From Bacillus timonensis (lineage in GTDB: Bacteria > Bacillota > Bacilli > Bacillales > Bacillaceae_L), in NCBI RefSeq assembly GCF_004799755.1, contig NZ_SLUB01000015.1, positions 25,824 to 89,823 on the forward strand: a stretch of 64,000 nucleotides of DNA. The letters are read 5' to 3'. Shown piece by piece: positions 53,266 through 62,976 of the stretch (positions within the stretch are counted from its first letter, which is position 1; each line of letters opens with the position of its first letter). Below the pieces are notes generated by a model. That model was not told where the DNA came from and did no database searches. It saw nothing but the letters and a program-made list of their open reading frames with translations. The position numbers were made by a program, and so were the translations under genes.

Positions 53266-54684
53266 ATGTTAGTCGAATTAACCGCCCTGCATTGGATATA
53301 TGTTTCGTTTATCCTCTTAATCATTGGCTTTATGGTAATGAGGAGAGACACCTCACTTATTTGTATAATTGGCATCTTTTTACTGGCAATTACCGCAACC
53401 GGATCCATAAGCGCTTCCATTAGCGGGGTATTTAATAGCTTTATTTATGCAATAACAGAATTACTCTCGACCATTCTCGTCATCTCCATTATCGTTTCAA
53501 TGAGTAAGGCATTAACAATTACGGGTATCAATGATATCATGATCGCTCCTTTTGCAAAACTGATTCGGTCCCCGGCACTTGCTTATTGGACAATTGGCAT
53601 TGTAATGATGGTCATTTCATGGTTTTTCTGGCCATCCCCTGCTGTTGCCTTAATTGGTGCAGTTCTTCTGCCAGTAGCAATGCGAGTTGGTCTTCCGGCA
53701 TTAGGGGTGGCAATGGCAATGAACTTATTTGGTCACGGAATTGCATTGTCGAGTGATTTTATCATTCAGGCAGCTCCTAAGCTTACTGCAGATGCTGCAG
53801 GTCTCGAAGTACTCGAGGTTGTAAAAGCAAGTATTCCATTAGTATTTGTAATGGGGATTGTGACAACAGTCGCTGCCTACATTCTCCTTCGTCGCGACAT
53901 GCGAAAAGGCACACTTTCGGTTAGTGGAGAATCAAATTATTCAAATCCATTAACAAAAGACCTCACAAAACAAGAAGAACAACAACTAAGAACATTGTTA
54001 TCTCCATCTGCAAAACGTCTCTTCGCAATCTTAATCCCTATCCTGTTTGCCTTAGATGTAGTAGCCATGTCTGCATTGAATCTTTCTGGTGGAGATGCAA
54101 CAGCTCTTGTCGGAGGCACATCCATTATTATTCTTCTTCTCATTTCACTTGTAGCCCATAAAAATGAGGGGTTAGAAAAAACGACAACTTATTTAATTGA
54201 AGGCTTTCAATTTGGTTTTAAAGTGTTTGGTCCGGTGATTCCGATCGCAGCCTTCTTCTATCTTGGCGACTCTGGTTTTGTGAAGATTATTGGCGACTTC
54301 TTACCTGAACATTCACAGGGAATAGTGAACGACCTAGGAGTTAGTCTTGCTTCTGTCGTACCATTAAATGCACCAACTGGAGCCATTACCTTAACCATTG
54401 TAGGTGCAATTACCGGGTTAGATGGATCAGGTTTTTCTGGGATTTCGTTAGCTGGATCCCTAGCTGCATTGTTCTCAACAGCGATTGGGGCAGGTGCTGC
54501 AACATTAACAGCATTGGGGCAAATTGCTGGCATCTGGGTCGGAGGAGGAACTCTTGTCCCTTGGGCACTAATCCCTGCTGCTGCGATATGCGGGGTTGAC
54601 CCTTTTGAGCTTGCGAGGAAAAACTTGCTTCCAGTCACAATTGGTTTAGTTGTGACGACGATAGTGGCAATGTTTTTGATATAA
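53266..54684 (+). CDS. Predicted organic-ion permease (IT superfamily)
   Basis: A 472-residue polytopic membrane protein with about 11-12 helices, probably of the ion-transporter superfamily (GntP/CitMHS/DASS-like). SFIYAITELLSTILVISIIVSMSKAL, MAMNLFGHGIALSSDFIIQA and ASVVPLNAPTGAITLTIVGAIT are re-entrant-loop-like stretches. ATG 53266 is chosen for GGGGG upstream; the frame opens at 53248. It could be a YhfA-like protein of B. subtilis; the substrate is unknown. Confidence 0.75.
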   Translation: MLVELTALHWIYVSFILLIIGFMVMRRDTSLICIIGIFLLAITATGSISASISGVFNSFIYAITELLSTILVISIIVSMSKALTITGINDIMIAPFAKLIRSPALAYWTIGIVMMVISWFFWPSPAVALIGAVLLPVAMRVGLPALGVAMAMNLFGHGIALSSDFIIQAAPKLTADAAGLEVLEVVKASIPLVFVMGIVTTVAAYILLRRDMRKGTLSVSGESNYSNPLTKDLTKQEEQQLRTLLSPSAKRLFAILIPILFALDVVAMSALNLSGGDATALVGGTSIIILLLISLVAHKNEGLEKTTTYLIEGFQFGFKVFGPVIPIAAFFYLGDSGFVKIIGDFLPEHSQGIVNDLGVSLASVVPLNAPTGAITLTIVGAITGLDGSGFSGISLAGSLAALFSTAIGAGAATLTALGQIAGIWVGGGTLVPWALIPAAAICGVDPFELARKNLLPVTIGLVVTTIVAMFLI

Positions 54685-54695
54685 GGATATTAAAT

Positions 54696-54727
54696 GAAAA
54701 AACCTCTCGAAATGAGAGGCTTTTTTC
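54696..54727 (+). terminator. Terminator after the permease gene
   Basis: CCTCTC (54703-54708) pairs with GAGAGG (54714-54719), flanked by A-runs and a TTTTTT tract; it may also serve the convergent prpB gene. Confidence 0.85.
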
Positions 54728-54755
54728 ATAAATTTTTACTAATCTTAAATTTATT

Positions 54756-55661
54756 TTACTTTTCGGTTAATACAGTTCTTGCAATCTCTGTATCTAGTTT
54801 TTCGAAGTCATAATAACTTATTGTTTCATATAAATCTTTTCTTGTTTGCATGCTGTCTAGGAATTCCTTTTGTGTGCCTGTGGTTTTAATTTCAGTATAA
54901 ACATCCTCAACAGCCTTTGCCGCTACTCGTAGTGAGGTAACTGGATAAATCACCATACTATAACCAAACAATTCAAATTCTTTTGCACTATAATAAGGTG
55001 TTTTCCCAAACTCTGTCATATTAGCAAGTAACGGTGCTTTCACCATAGTTTTTACTTTATGAAACTCTTCTTCTGAAGTTAAAGCTTCTGGGAAAATCGC
55101 ATCAGCCCCCGCTTCAATATAAAGGTTTGCTCTTTCAATCGCTCGATCAATTCCCTCCACAGCAACTGCATCTGTTCTTGCGATTATGATTAAGGATGGA
55201 GCTACTTCTTTAATGACTTTTATTTTTTGGGCCATTTCTTCAGGACTAACAAGTTTCTTCCCATTCAGGTGACCACATTTTTTCGGTAAGTCCTGATCTT
55301 CAATTTGTACCGCAGCTACTTTTGCTTCAACCATTTCACGGGCTGTTCTAGCCGCATTAAGAACCCCACCAAATCCTGTATCAATATCCACTAAAAGTGG
55401 TAGGTTTGATGCACGAATTAAATCTTTTGCCCTGGAAGCAATCTCCTCAGAAGTCACTATGCCTAAGTCAGGAAGCCCTCTACTAGCAGTATATGCTGCT
55501 CCAGATAGATACAAAGCTTCAAATCCTGTCTTTTTTGCAAGAAGAGCGCTTATTCCATCATGAGCACCCGGAATTTGCATAATAGCAGGTGCTTCCATTT
55601 TTTTACGAAAAATCGAAGCTAGTTCTTCTTGACTTCGTTCTTTATCAACAATCCACGCCAT
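54756..55661 (-). CDS. prpB: Methylisocitrate lyase PrpB
   Basis: A 301-residue isocitrate-lyase-superfamily enzyme that splits 2-methylisocitrate into pyruvate and succinate. Matches B. subtilis MmgF/PrpB in the start MAWIVDKERSQEEL, in GAHDGISALLAKKTGFEALYLSGAAYTASRGLPDLGI and in DLPKKCGHLNGKKLVSPEEM with the catalytic Cys. ATG 55661 is taken because AGGTGA precedes it; GTG 55670 is an alternative. It follows prpD in an operon that includes tctCBA. Confidence 0.92.
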   Translation of the reverse strand: MAWIVDKERSQEELASIFRKKMEAPAIMQIPGAHDGISALLAKKTGFEALYLSGAAYTASRGLPDLGIVTSEEIASRAKDLIRASNLPLLVDIDTGFGGVLNAARTAREMVEAKVAAVQIEDQDLPKKCGHLNGKKLVSPEEMAQKIKVIKEVAPSLIIIARTDAVAVEGIDRAIERANLYIEAGADAIFPEALTSEEEFHKVKTMVKAPLLANMTEFGKTPYYSAKEFELFGYSMVIYPVTSLRVAAKAVEDVYTEIKTTGTQKEFLDSMQTRKDLYETISYYDFEKLDTEIARTVLTEK

Positions 55662-55691
55662 GTCATTCACCTCGTATTGAACATTAGTCTG

Positions 55692-57134
55692 TTAGATAAC
55701 TAACTTTGACATAAAATCATTCACATTCGTATTAGATAGTTTTTCTAGATCTGAACATAATTCATAGATTTCGTTCACTTTCTTTTGTGGGAAACGTGTT
55801 TCTAGATTATCTATGAACTTTCTTTTTAATAATGGAATCCCTTCATCACGTCTGAAACGATGTCCAAGTGGGTATTCTCTTACAACATTTGCTGTCTCTG
55901 TTCCATCCTTAAAGAATATTTGAACCGCATTCGCTATTGATCTCTTATTTGGATCTAAGTAATCTTCACTATATTGTTTATTTTCAACAACTTCCATTCT
56001 ATCGCGCAAAGAATCGACTCTAGGATCTTTTGCAGTTTCCTCTTCATAGTGATCTGCGTTAATCGTTCCATATAATAAACCAATCGCCGTTATATATTGA
56101 ATACAATGATCACGGTCTGCTGGATTATGCAACGGACCCTTTTTATCAATAATACGAATAGCTGATTCATGTGATGTAATGACAATTTTATCAATTTCTT
56201 CTAGTCGATTAATAATTTGCGGATGTAATTCAACCGCACATTCTGCAGCAGTTTGACCATGAAATTCAGCTGGATAAGAGATTTTAAATAGAATATTTTC
56301 AATCACGTAAGATTGTAATGGTCTTTCTAATGTAATTTCCTCTCCACCAAAAAGAACATCTTGGAATCCCCAGTTTGGTGCAGAAAGCGCTGTTTTATAT
56401 CCCATTTCTCCATTTACAGCCATTAAAGCAAGGCGCACAGCCCTGCTTGTTGCATCACCAGCAGCCCATGATTTACGAGAACCAGTATTAGGGAAATGAC
56501 GATATGTTCGTAAGCTTGAATTATCAATCCATGCATTGGATAATGCATTCATTACTTCTTCCTTAGTTCCTCCAAGCATTGCTGTAACGACAGCAGTTGA
56601 TGCAATTTTTACAAATAGGACATGGTCTAATCCCTTACGATTTAAACTGTTCGTTAAGGCAAGAACACCTTGGATTTCATGGGCCTTTACAATCGCTTTG
56701 AGAACAGTTTCCATCTTAAGTGGCTCTTTCCCCTCAGCTATTTGTTTTCGACTTATATAATCTGCCACGGCTAGAATTCCACCTAAGTTATCTGATGGAT
56801 GACCCCATTCTGCAGCTAACCATGTGTCATTGTAATCTAACCAACGAATGGCACAGCCGATATTAAAAGCTGCATGGACTGGGTCTAATTCGAATTGAGT
56901 GCCTGGTACCCTGCTACCATTTGGAACAACAGTTCCTGGGACAATTGGTCCGAGATGTTTTGTACATTCTGGATATCGAAGAGCTAAGAAGCCACATCCG
57001 AGTGTATCCATCAGAACGTATTTCGCAGTTTCAATTGCAAGTGCACTTTCGATTGGCTGATTTAAAACGTAATCTGCAATTTTTTCAATAATTTCGTCAG
57101 TCTTTAGATTTGGATTTGTTTTAATGTCCTGCAT
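55692..57134 (-). CDS. prpD: 2-Methylcitrate dehydratase (MmgE/PrpD family)
   Basis: A 480-residue MmgE/PrpD protein, similar in size to B. subtilis MmgE. It dehydrates 2-methylcitrate to 2-methylaconitate; some members also act on citrate. The N-terminal helical domain is marked by [21 protein letters not shown], the nucleotide-like centre by [23 protein letters not shown] and the hinge by [17 protein letters not shown]. It is 21 bases upstream of prpB. No methylcitrate synthase (PrpC) is encoded nearby. Confidence 0.92.
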   Translation of the reverse strand: MQDIKTNPNLKTDEIIEKIADYVLNQPIESALAIETAKYVLMDTLGCGFLALRYPECTKHLGPIVPGTVVPNGSRVPGTQFELDPVHAAFNIGCAIRWLDYNDTWLAAEWGHPSDNLGGILAVADYISRKQIAEGKEPLKMETVLKAIVKAHEIQGVLALTNSLNRKGLDHVLFVKIASTAVVTAMLGGTKEEVMNALSNAWIDNSSLRTYRHFPNTGSRKSWAAGDATSRAVRLALMAVNGEMGYKTALSAPNWGFQDVLFGGEEITLERPLQSYVIENILFKISYPAEFHGQTAAECAVELHPQIINRLEEIDKIVITSHESAIRIIDKKGPLHNPADRDHCIQYITAIGLLYGTINADHYEEETAKDPRVDSLRDRMEVVENKQYSEDYLDPNKRSIANAVQIFFKDGTETANVVREYPLGHRFRRDEGIPLLKRKFIDNLETRFPQKKVNEIYELCSDLEKLSNTNVNDFMSKLVI

Positions 57135-57217
57135 GAACGATTCCTACCTTTCATTCTTTATCAAATACGCCTTGGTGTAATTGCACCAGATTTTTTAGTT
57201 ACTTCTGTTGAATAAAG

Positions 57218-58729
57218 TTAGACGTTTTGATCAATTGATGTATCTAGATTGTTTTTCTTTTTTCTACTACGGAAAATTGGAACAATAAATGAAAGTAAAG
57301 CAACAATTAGTAATGCACATGCAATTGGCTTTTCAATAAAAATGAGTAAACTTCCATTAGAAATAGTTAGAGCTTGGCGTAGTGATTGCTCCATCATGCC
57401 GCCAAGAATAAATGCTAATAACATTGGTGCTGCAGGAAACTTAAAATATGCCATAAAATAGCCTAGAATTCCAAATATGACCAATAGAAATAAATCAAAC
57501 GTTCTAAAGCTAATTCCATAAACACCGATTATACAAAAGATCACAACCAAAGAAATAAGCATTGGACGTGGAATTTTCAATATTTTAGATATATATGGGA
57601 TCAATGGTAGATTTAAAATTAATAGAATTATATTCCCGATATACATACTTGCAATTACACCCCAAAAAACATCCGGGTGATCGTTCATTAATAGCGGACC
57701 TGGTTGAACGCCAAGTACAATTAATGCCCCTAACATTACTGCAGTTGTCCCTGATCCGGGTATCCCTAAACTAAGTAAAGGCACGAATGCACCACTTGAA
57801 GCACCGTTATTTGCTGCTTCGGGTGCTGCTAATCCAACAATTGAACCCTTGCCAAACTCTTGAGGTTTTTTAGAGAGCTTCTTTTCAGAAATATATCCTA
57901 AGAAGGAAGCAATCGTTCCTCCCGCACCAGGCAGAACTCCGATTAAAAAGCCCATTACTGACTGTCTTCCCATTGGCGCAGCCAATTCTTTATATTCTTT
58001 TTTAGACAGACGGAGACTTCCTAGTTTACTTGAATAATTTCCACTTTCCCTACGTTCAAAAATAAGTGAACTAACTTCAGCTAATGCAAATAACCCCAAA
58101 GCAATTACTAGAAAGTCAATACCTTCTAATAAATTTACATTGCCAAACGTAAATCTTGTTGTACCGGTTTGACCATCAATTCCAATTGTTGCCACAATAA
58201 ATCCAACAGTTGCTGATATTAATGCTTTTATCGTAGAACCATCCGAGAAACTAGATACTGTCATTAAACCCATGAGCATTAAGGCAAAGTATTCCGCAGG
58301 TCCAAATGATATCGCTACATTTGCAAGTACAGGTGCAAAAAGTGTTAATAAAACAACACTTATTGTTCCTCCAACAAACGAGGCAATCGCTGCGATGGCC
58401 AGTGCCTTACCTGCCTTACCTTGTTTTGCTAGAGGATAGCCATCAAAGGTTGTGGGTACAGACATTGATTCACCAGGAGCATTTAGCAGAATTGATGATG
58501 CAGCACCGCCATATGCTGCCCCGTAATATACCCCTGCCATTAATAATAACGCCATAGCTGGATCCATACCATAAGTGATTGGTATCATAACAGCAATCGC
58601 TGTAATCGGACCTAAACCTGGGATCATTCCAATTAATGTCCCAATAACCGCACCTAAGAATACAAATGTCAAACCTTGAAAACTTAACGCTACTTTAAAA
58701 CCAGTAATAATTCCATCAAAAACGTCCAT
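57218..58729 (-). CDS. tctA: Tripartite tricarboxylate transporter, TctA
   Basis: A 503-residue membrane component (DUF112/TctA family) with about 10-12 helices. Motifs include FLGAVIGTLIGMIPGLGPITAIAVMIPITYG, PTTFDGYPLAKQGKAG and GSIVGLAAPEAANNGASSGAFVPLLSLGIPGSGTTAVMLGAL. With TctB and TctC it imports tricarboxylates such as citrate with cation gradients. It follows tctB by 15 bases and precedes prpD. Confidence 0.94.
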   Translation of the reverse strand: MDVFDGIITGFKVALSFQGLTFVFLGAVIGTLIGMIPGLGPITAIAVMIPITYGMDPAMALLLMAGVYYGAAYGGAASSILLNAPGESMSVPTTFDGYPLAKQGKAGKALAIAAIASFVGGTISVVLLTLFAPVLANVAISFGPAEYFALMLMGLMTVSSFSDGSTIKALISATVGFIVATIGIDGQTGTTRFTFGNVNLLEGIDFLVIALGLFALAEVSSLIFERRESGNYSSKLGSLRLSKKEYKELAAPMGRQSVMGFLIGVLPGAGGTIASFLGYISEKKLSKKPQEFGKGSIVGLAAPEAANNGASSGAFVPLLSLGIPGSGTTAVMLGALIVLGVQPGPLLMNDHPDVFWGVIASMYIGNIILLILNLPLIPYISKILKIPRPMLISLVVIFCIIGVYGISFRTFDLFLLVIFGILGYFMAYFKFPAAPMLLAFILGGMMEQSLRQALTISNGSLLIFIEKPIACALLIVALLSFIVPIFRSRKKKNNLDTSIDQNV

Positions 58730-58744
58730 TGTGCTTCCCCCCTT

Positions 58745-59194
58745 CTAAAAAGGCAATATACCTTGTGGTAATGAGATTTGTAAGAATTTGCTAAATAAAA
58801 AGTAGATTGCAAGAGGGATCGCTAGAGAAACGATTAAATTACTTTTCCACTTTTTGTATCCCAAAAACCATGTGTTACCAAAAATAAAGATTGCAGTTGT
58901 AATAATGAACCCTAAAAATTCAAGAAGAATGATAAATAGGAGTACAAAACCTAAAACTGTCAGGATTACTTTCTTTTCACCAGTTGGAATTTTTGTCTTA
59001 CCTTGTGAATGATTGTCTTTTTGAAAAAAAAGGAGAATTGAAAGCAATAGTAATATAAAACCTAATGTAATTGGCACTGCATCTGAATCAACTGGAACAT
59101 AAGGATATGCCGGTAAGCGGAAAGCTAACACTAAATAACCTATTGATACGAATGCCAGAATGAGTGATATTTTCTTATTTACAGTATTTAACAT
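58745..59194 (-). CDS. tctB: Tripartite tricarboxylate transporter, TctB
   Basis: A 149-residue protein with four predicted helices, the small membrane component. FRLPAYPYVPVDSDAVPITLGFILLLLSILLFF and the C-terminal GIPLAIYFLFSKFLQISLPQGILPF match the TctB family. It lies between tctC and tctA. Confidence 0.88.
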   Translation of the reverse strand: MLNTVNKKISLILAFVSIGYLVLAFRLPAYPYVPVDSDAVPITLGFILLLLSILLFFQKDNHSQGKTKIPTGEKKVILTVLGFVLLFIILLEFLGFIITTAIFIFGNTWFLGYKKWKSNLIVSLAIPLAIYFLFSKFLQISLPQGILPF

Positions 59195-59259
59195 AAGTGC
59201 ACCACCTTTTTTAAAGGAGCCAATGACTAGAATCCATCGGCTCCTTTCTTAGTTAATAC

Positions 59260-60303
59260 TTATTTTCCTAATCCAAGTTCATCAAGAAGCGCCTTCATTG
59301 AATCTCTTTCTTCAGTTAGGAATTTTTTGTATTCTTCATGATTCATGTACATTGGGGCCCAACCATATTGCTTACGGATGTCTGCCCATGCTTGTGAATC
59401 ACTTAATTCTTTAAATTTCTCTTCATAATATTTCACTGCAGCTGGATCCATATCTGGTGGTCCAAAGAAACCTCTCCAGTTAACAAAAGTTGCGTCGATT
59501 CCTTGTTCAAGTACAGTTGGGAAGTCTTCTAACACATCACCCTCTAATCGTTCTTCAGAAGTTACACCTAGCACCTTAATTTTCCCTGCCTTAACCTGTT
59601 CAACAGTTTCAGCTACCCCTGTAGAGAAAACTTGTACACTTCCATTTAGAAGCTGTGTTAACGCTCCGCCATCCTGGTCAGATACATATTTAATCTTTGT
59701 AATATCTACTCCAGCAGCCTTGGCTACCTTAATAAATTGAATATGATCCATGCTTCCTGGTGAAGAAGCTCCTACTACTGAAATACTTGCTGGATCTTTC
59801 TTCATGTCTTCAAATAATTCATTTAAATTATTCCACTTTGCATCAGCTCGAACTGCAATTGCAGCATAATCAGCAATGACATTTGCAAGAGGCGTAAAAT
59901 CTTCAAAATCGAATTCAGATTGACCATTTAGTGGAACCAATAGCATTGGTGGTGAAGTTACGAATAGATTATATGGGCTTTCCTTTAATGAATGGATGTA
60001 TGCCCAAGCAACTGCGCCTCCACCTCCAGGCTTATTCACTACCCCTAATCCTTGATCAATAATCTTTTCATCTTCAAAAACTTTTGCAGCCATACGTGCA
60101 GTTGTATCCCAACCGCCACCTGCCCCGGCTGGTGCGACAATTTCAATGGCTTTTTCTGGTGCCCAGCTTTCCGCTGTTGCATTATCACCAGATTTTTCTG
60201 ATTCGTTTTCTTTTTCCCCTGAGTTATTTGAAGTTGAGCTGTTTGAACAAGCTACTACGAATAACACCAAAAGGATTGAAAGAATGGAAAGTACTTTCTT
60301 CAT
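59260..60303 (-). CDS. tctC: Tricarboxylate-binding lipoprotein, TctC
   Basis: A 347-residue extracytoplasmic receptor of the TctC/Bug family. The lipobox gives an acylated Cys19 (LFVVAC), then a Ser/Asn/Glu linker and WAPEKAIEIVAPAGAGGGWDTTARM, the ligand loop of Bug proteins, and ASSPGSMDHIQFIK. It captures the carboxylic acid for TctAB. First gene of the tct-prp operon; a cre site and inverted repeats lie in its upstream region. Confidence 0.92.
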   Translation of the reverse strand: MKKVLSILSILLVLFVVACSNSSTSNNSGEKENESEKSGDNATAESWAPEKAIEIVAPAGAGGGWDTTARMAAKVFEDEKIIDQGLGVVNKPGGGGAVAWAYIHSLKESPYNLFVTSPPMLLVPLNGQSEFDFEDFTPLANVIADYAAIAVRADAKWNNLNELFEDMKKDPASISVVGASSPGSMDHIQFIKVAKAAGVDITKIKYVSDQDGGALTQLLNGSVQVFSTGVAETVEQVKAGKIKVLGVTSEERLEGDVLEDFPTVLEQGIDATFVNWRGFFGPPDMDPAAVKYYEEKFKELSDSQAWADIRKQYGWAPMYMNHEEYKKFLTEERDSMKALLDELGLGK

Positions 60304-60382
60304 AAAAATCCCCCTTGTATTTTTTTACTATTAAAGGCTTAACTTCCTTTAATAAAGAAATAATATCTGACAACTTTTATGT

Positions 60383-60396
60383 TGTAACCGTTTTCA
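60383..60396 (-). promoter_or_regulatory. cre (CcpA) site upstream of tctC
   Basis: TGTAACCGTTTTCA on the plus strand fits TGWAANCGNTNWCA exactly, 80 bases before the tctC start. Confidence 0.7.
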
Positions 60397-60420
60397 ATTT
60401 AATGAATTTAATGTCTTTTA

Positions 60421-60444
60421 TGAACATTTTGTTCATTTTGTTCA
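60421..60444. promoter_or_regulatory. Inverted/direct repeats in the tctC upstream region
   Basis: TGAAC-ATTTT-GTTCA (60421-60435) is a palindrome, and GTTCA recurs at 60440-60444. A candidate site for the DctR-type response regulator. Confidence 0.4.
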
Positions 60445-60484
60445 CAAATGTTTCACAATTGTGTTTTACTCTTAAAATAGTAAA

Positions 60485-60512
60485 AGAACCTAAGGAGTAT
60501 TCCCTAAGTTCT
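60485..60512 (-). terminator. Terminator after the response-regulator gene
   Basis: A 12-bp stem (60485-60496 with 60501-60512, two mismatches) followed by TTTACTATTTT on the minus strand. Confidence 0.7.
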
Positions 60513-60547
60513 TCACAAGACTTTTTTGTCGATTTTCTCCATAGAAT

Positions 60548-61225
60548 TTACGATATAATTCGATACTTTCTCTCTGGTCTGCCTACGATCCCATATTCTA
60601 ATTCCGCAGTAGCCTCACCAGTTGAAATAATATATTCTAAATATCGTCTAGCAGTTGTTCTAGAAGCTCCCATCCTTTCTCCCATTTCCTCTGCAGAAAT
60701 TCCATCAACAACCGTTTTCATAATACCGATTACCTTTTGTAAGGTTAAAGGATCAATCCCTTTTGGCATATCTTCATTTTGTTTAACAGTTAGTTGTGAG
60801 TTTCCGAAAATAGAGTCAATTACATGTTGATTAATTTCGGATTCAGTATCAAGTAATTGTCTGCGCTTTTTGTAATTCTCTAGTGTTGAAATAAATCGAT
60901 CAAGCGTAACTGGTTTTATGATATAGTCGATAACGCCATTTCTTAATGAACGTTCAACTAGTTCTTTTTCAGTAGCTGCCGTAATCATAATGACATCTAT
61001 GTGTGGAAAATCCCTTCTTATTATAGGCAACAAATCAGTTCCAAGCTGATCTTGCATATAAATGTCGAGGAGCAATAAATCAACATCTTCTTTTTCTAAT
61101 AGCTTAAGAGTTTCTTCCCCAGTCAATGTTTTACCCACTACTTGTACATCTTCAATTTTCATAAGAAACCTTTCATGGACTGATGCAACTCTGAAATCAT
61201 CTTCGGCAATCGCAACTCGAATCAC
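60548..61225 (-). CDS. Response regulator, DctR/CitB type
   Basis: A 225-residue two-component response regulator. The receiver has the acidic pair in IAEDD and the phospho-acceptor Asp54 in LLLLDIYMQD, with a Lys in YIIKPVTLDRF. The C-terminal HTH, EEMGERMGASRTTARRYLEYI, is of the CitB/CitT/DctR type. GTG 61225 has AAGGGGGGG upstream. It follows the kinase gene by 13 bases and probably activates tctCBA-prpDB (inference). Confidence 0.92.
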   Translation of the reverse strand: MIRVAIAEDDFRVASVHERFLMKIEDVQVVGKTLTGEETLKLLEKEDVDLLLLDIYMQDQLGTDLLPIIRRDFPHIDVIMITAATEKELVERSLRNGVIDYIIKPVTLDRFISTLENYKKRRQLLDTESEINQHVIDSIFGNSQLTVKQNEDMPKGIDPLTLQKVIGIMKTVVDGISAEEMGERMGASRTTARRYLEYIISTGEATAELEYGIVGRPERKYRIIS

Positions 61226-61238
61226 ATTATTCCCCCCC

Positions 61239-62840
61239 TTAGCTAACACTCTTCATTTCCTTAGGAATAAAGATTGAAAAAACAGCTCCTTCTCCACCAT
61301 TGACATTGTTTATTTCAATAGTTCCATTTAATTCAGTTACAGCCTGTTTAACACTTGCTAAACCAAATCCCCTATTTTTTCCCTTTTTGGTTGAAAATCC
61401 TACCAAAAAAATATCAAGCTGACTTTCAAAATCGATACCGTCCCCAGAATCTGCCACCTCAAAAACAATATCATTACCGATATCCGTTGTGAAAAAAGTA
61501 ACTTCTTTTTTACCATGGCTTTTGATTACTTCTTCGAATGCGTTATCAATAATATTTCCAAGAATTGTGATTAACTTAGATAAGTCCACATGTTTTGGAA
61601 GTGGTTTTAAAAAACTATTTGGATCGATTGTAAAGCTTATTTTATGCTCGGAGGCTTTTCCGATTTTACCTAGCAAAATAGCTTGAACTTTATGATCATG
61701 TATCTGTTCGAATAAAATTCTACTTTGAACTTGCTGATTAGAAGATTCCATTTGAATGAAATCTATTGCCTCCTGGTATTCTCCTAACTGTAGTAAACCA
61801 GATAAAGCATATAATTTATTTGTAAATTCATGGGTTTGTGCTCGCAAATCCTCTGAATACTTTCGAACCTCCGAAAGGGTATTAACCATTTTAGTAATGT
61901 CTGTTTTATCTCTAAAACTTGCTACTACTCCTACAATCCTATCTTTCTCAATAATCGGTGTCCTATTTACAATGACTACCCGATCCTTTAAAATCATTTC
62001 TCGGTCGCTTTCAAGTAAACCCGACTGTAAAACCCGATACATTTCAGTATTTGGAATTACTTCTTCAATCGGTTGATTAATAGAGTTATCTCTTATTCCT
62101 AATATACTTTTTGCAGTATTGTTCATTAATGTAATTTTGCCGTGCTCATCTACTGCAATTATCCCTTCTTTTATTGAATATAAAATAGCATTTCGCTCTC
62201 TATATAAGGAAGCAATTTGGTGTGGTTCAAGCCCTAGTATATCTCTGCGGATGTTTTTCGCTAGGAGAATCCCTCCACCAATTCCAAGTATCAAGACGAA
62301 AAAGGCAATGATGCTATATTTAATTAACCGATTTGAGATTACTGCACGTATATCTTCTTGCATGAAGCCTACTGATACAATTCCTATAATATTCCCTTCT
62401 GAATCAAAAATGGGTGCTTTACCACGTAAAGACGGGCCTAAGGATCCGATAGCCTTTGATGTATAGTACTCCCCATCAATTAAAGCTTGATCATTATCGC
62501 CACCAACCATCTTTTTCCCTATTTTCCATTCCTGCGGGTGTGAATAACGAATGCTATTCTTATTTCCTACAATAATAAATTCCGCTCCAACTTCTTCACG
62601 TATTTGTTCAACAATAGGTTGGATTACCTCTGCTGGATCTTCCAATTCAAATGCTTCTTGAATTTCAGGCATAAATGAAACCGTTGTGGCGACCTGTAAA
62701 GCAAGTTGGCCCATATTTTGCTCAGTCTGTTTTGATTCAAAATACGAAAAAATAACTGTTAAAAATACAATGACAAATAATAGCAATGATATTATCAATA
62801 CAAGAAGTTTAGTTTGTAATGAGACTCTCAAGTTGAGCAC
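61239..62840 (-). CDS. Sensor histidine kinase, DctS/CitA type
   Basis: A 533-residue membrane kinase: TM1 near 10-30, an extracytoplasmic CACHE/PAS-like carboxylate-sensing domain to about 165, TM2 near 175-195, a PAS domain (RNAILYSIKEGIIAVDEHGKITLMN) and a kinase core. The phosphorylation His lies in LRAQTHEFTNKL (SpoOB-like), and the ATP site in GNIIDNAFEEV, DSGDGI and GFGLASVKQAV. It would sense external carboxylate. Start GTG 62840 has AAGGGA close; a TTG 9 bases later is possible. Confidence 0.92.
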   Translation of the reverse strand: MLNLRVSLQTKLLVLIISLLLFVIVFLTVIFSYFESKQTEQNMGQLALQVATTVSFMPEIQEAFELEDPAEVIQPIVEQIREEVGAEFIIVGNKNSIRYSHPQEWKIGKKMVGGDNDQALIDGEYYTSKAIGSLGPSLRGKAPIFDSEGNIIGIVSVGFMQEDIRAVISNRLIKYSIIAFFVLILGIGGGILLAKNIRRDILGLEPHQIASLYRERNAILYSIKEGIIAVDEHGKITLMNNTAKSILGIRDNSINQPIEEVIPNTEMYRVLQSGLLESDREMILKDRVVIVNRTPIIEKDRIVGVVASFRDKTDITKMVNTLSEVRKYSEDLRAQTHEFTNKLYALSGLLQLGEYQEAIDFIQMESSNQQVQSRILFEQIHDHKVQAILLGKIGKASEHKISFTIDPNSFLKPLPKHVDLSKLITILGNIIDNAFEEVIKSHGKKEVTFFTTDIGNDIVFEVADSGDGIDFESQLDIFLVGFSTKKGKNRGFGLASVKQAVTELNGTIEINNVNGGEGAVFSIFIPKEMKSVS

Positions 62841-62976
62841 ATTCCCTTCTTCTAGAAAATAGGGCCTTTATACTCATTTTATGCTGAATTGTCTGAATTA
62901 ATCAAGAACATTAATGATAAAAAAATACCCGCTTTATCCTTCTCTAGGTGAAAATGAATTATTCTCTACCATGCTT

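Noticed and set aside
60315..60830. 171-residue plus-strand frame
   Set aside because: It runs through the tctC leader, a terminator and the 3' end of the response-regulator gene in antisense, with no ribosome binding site.
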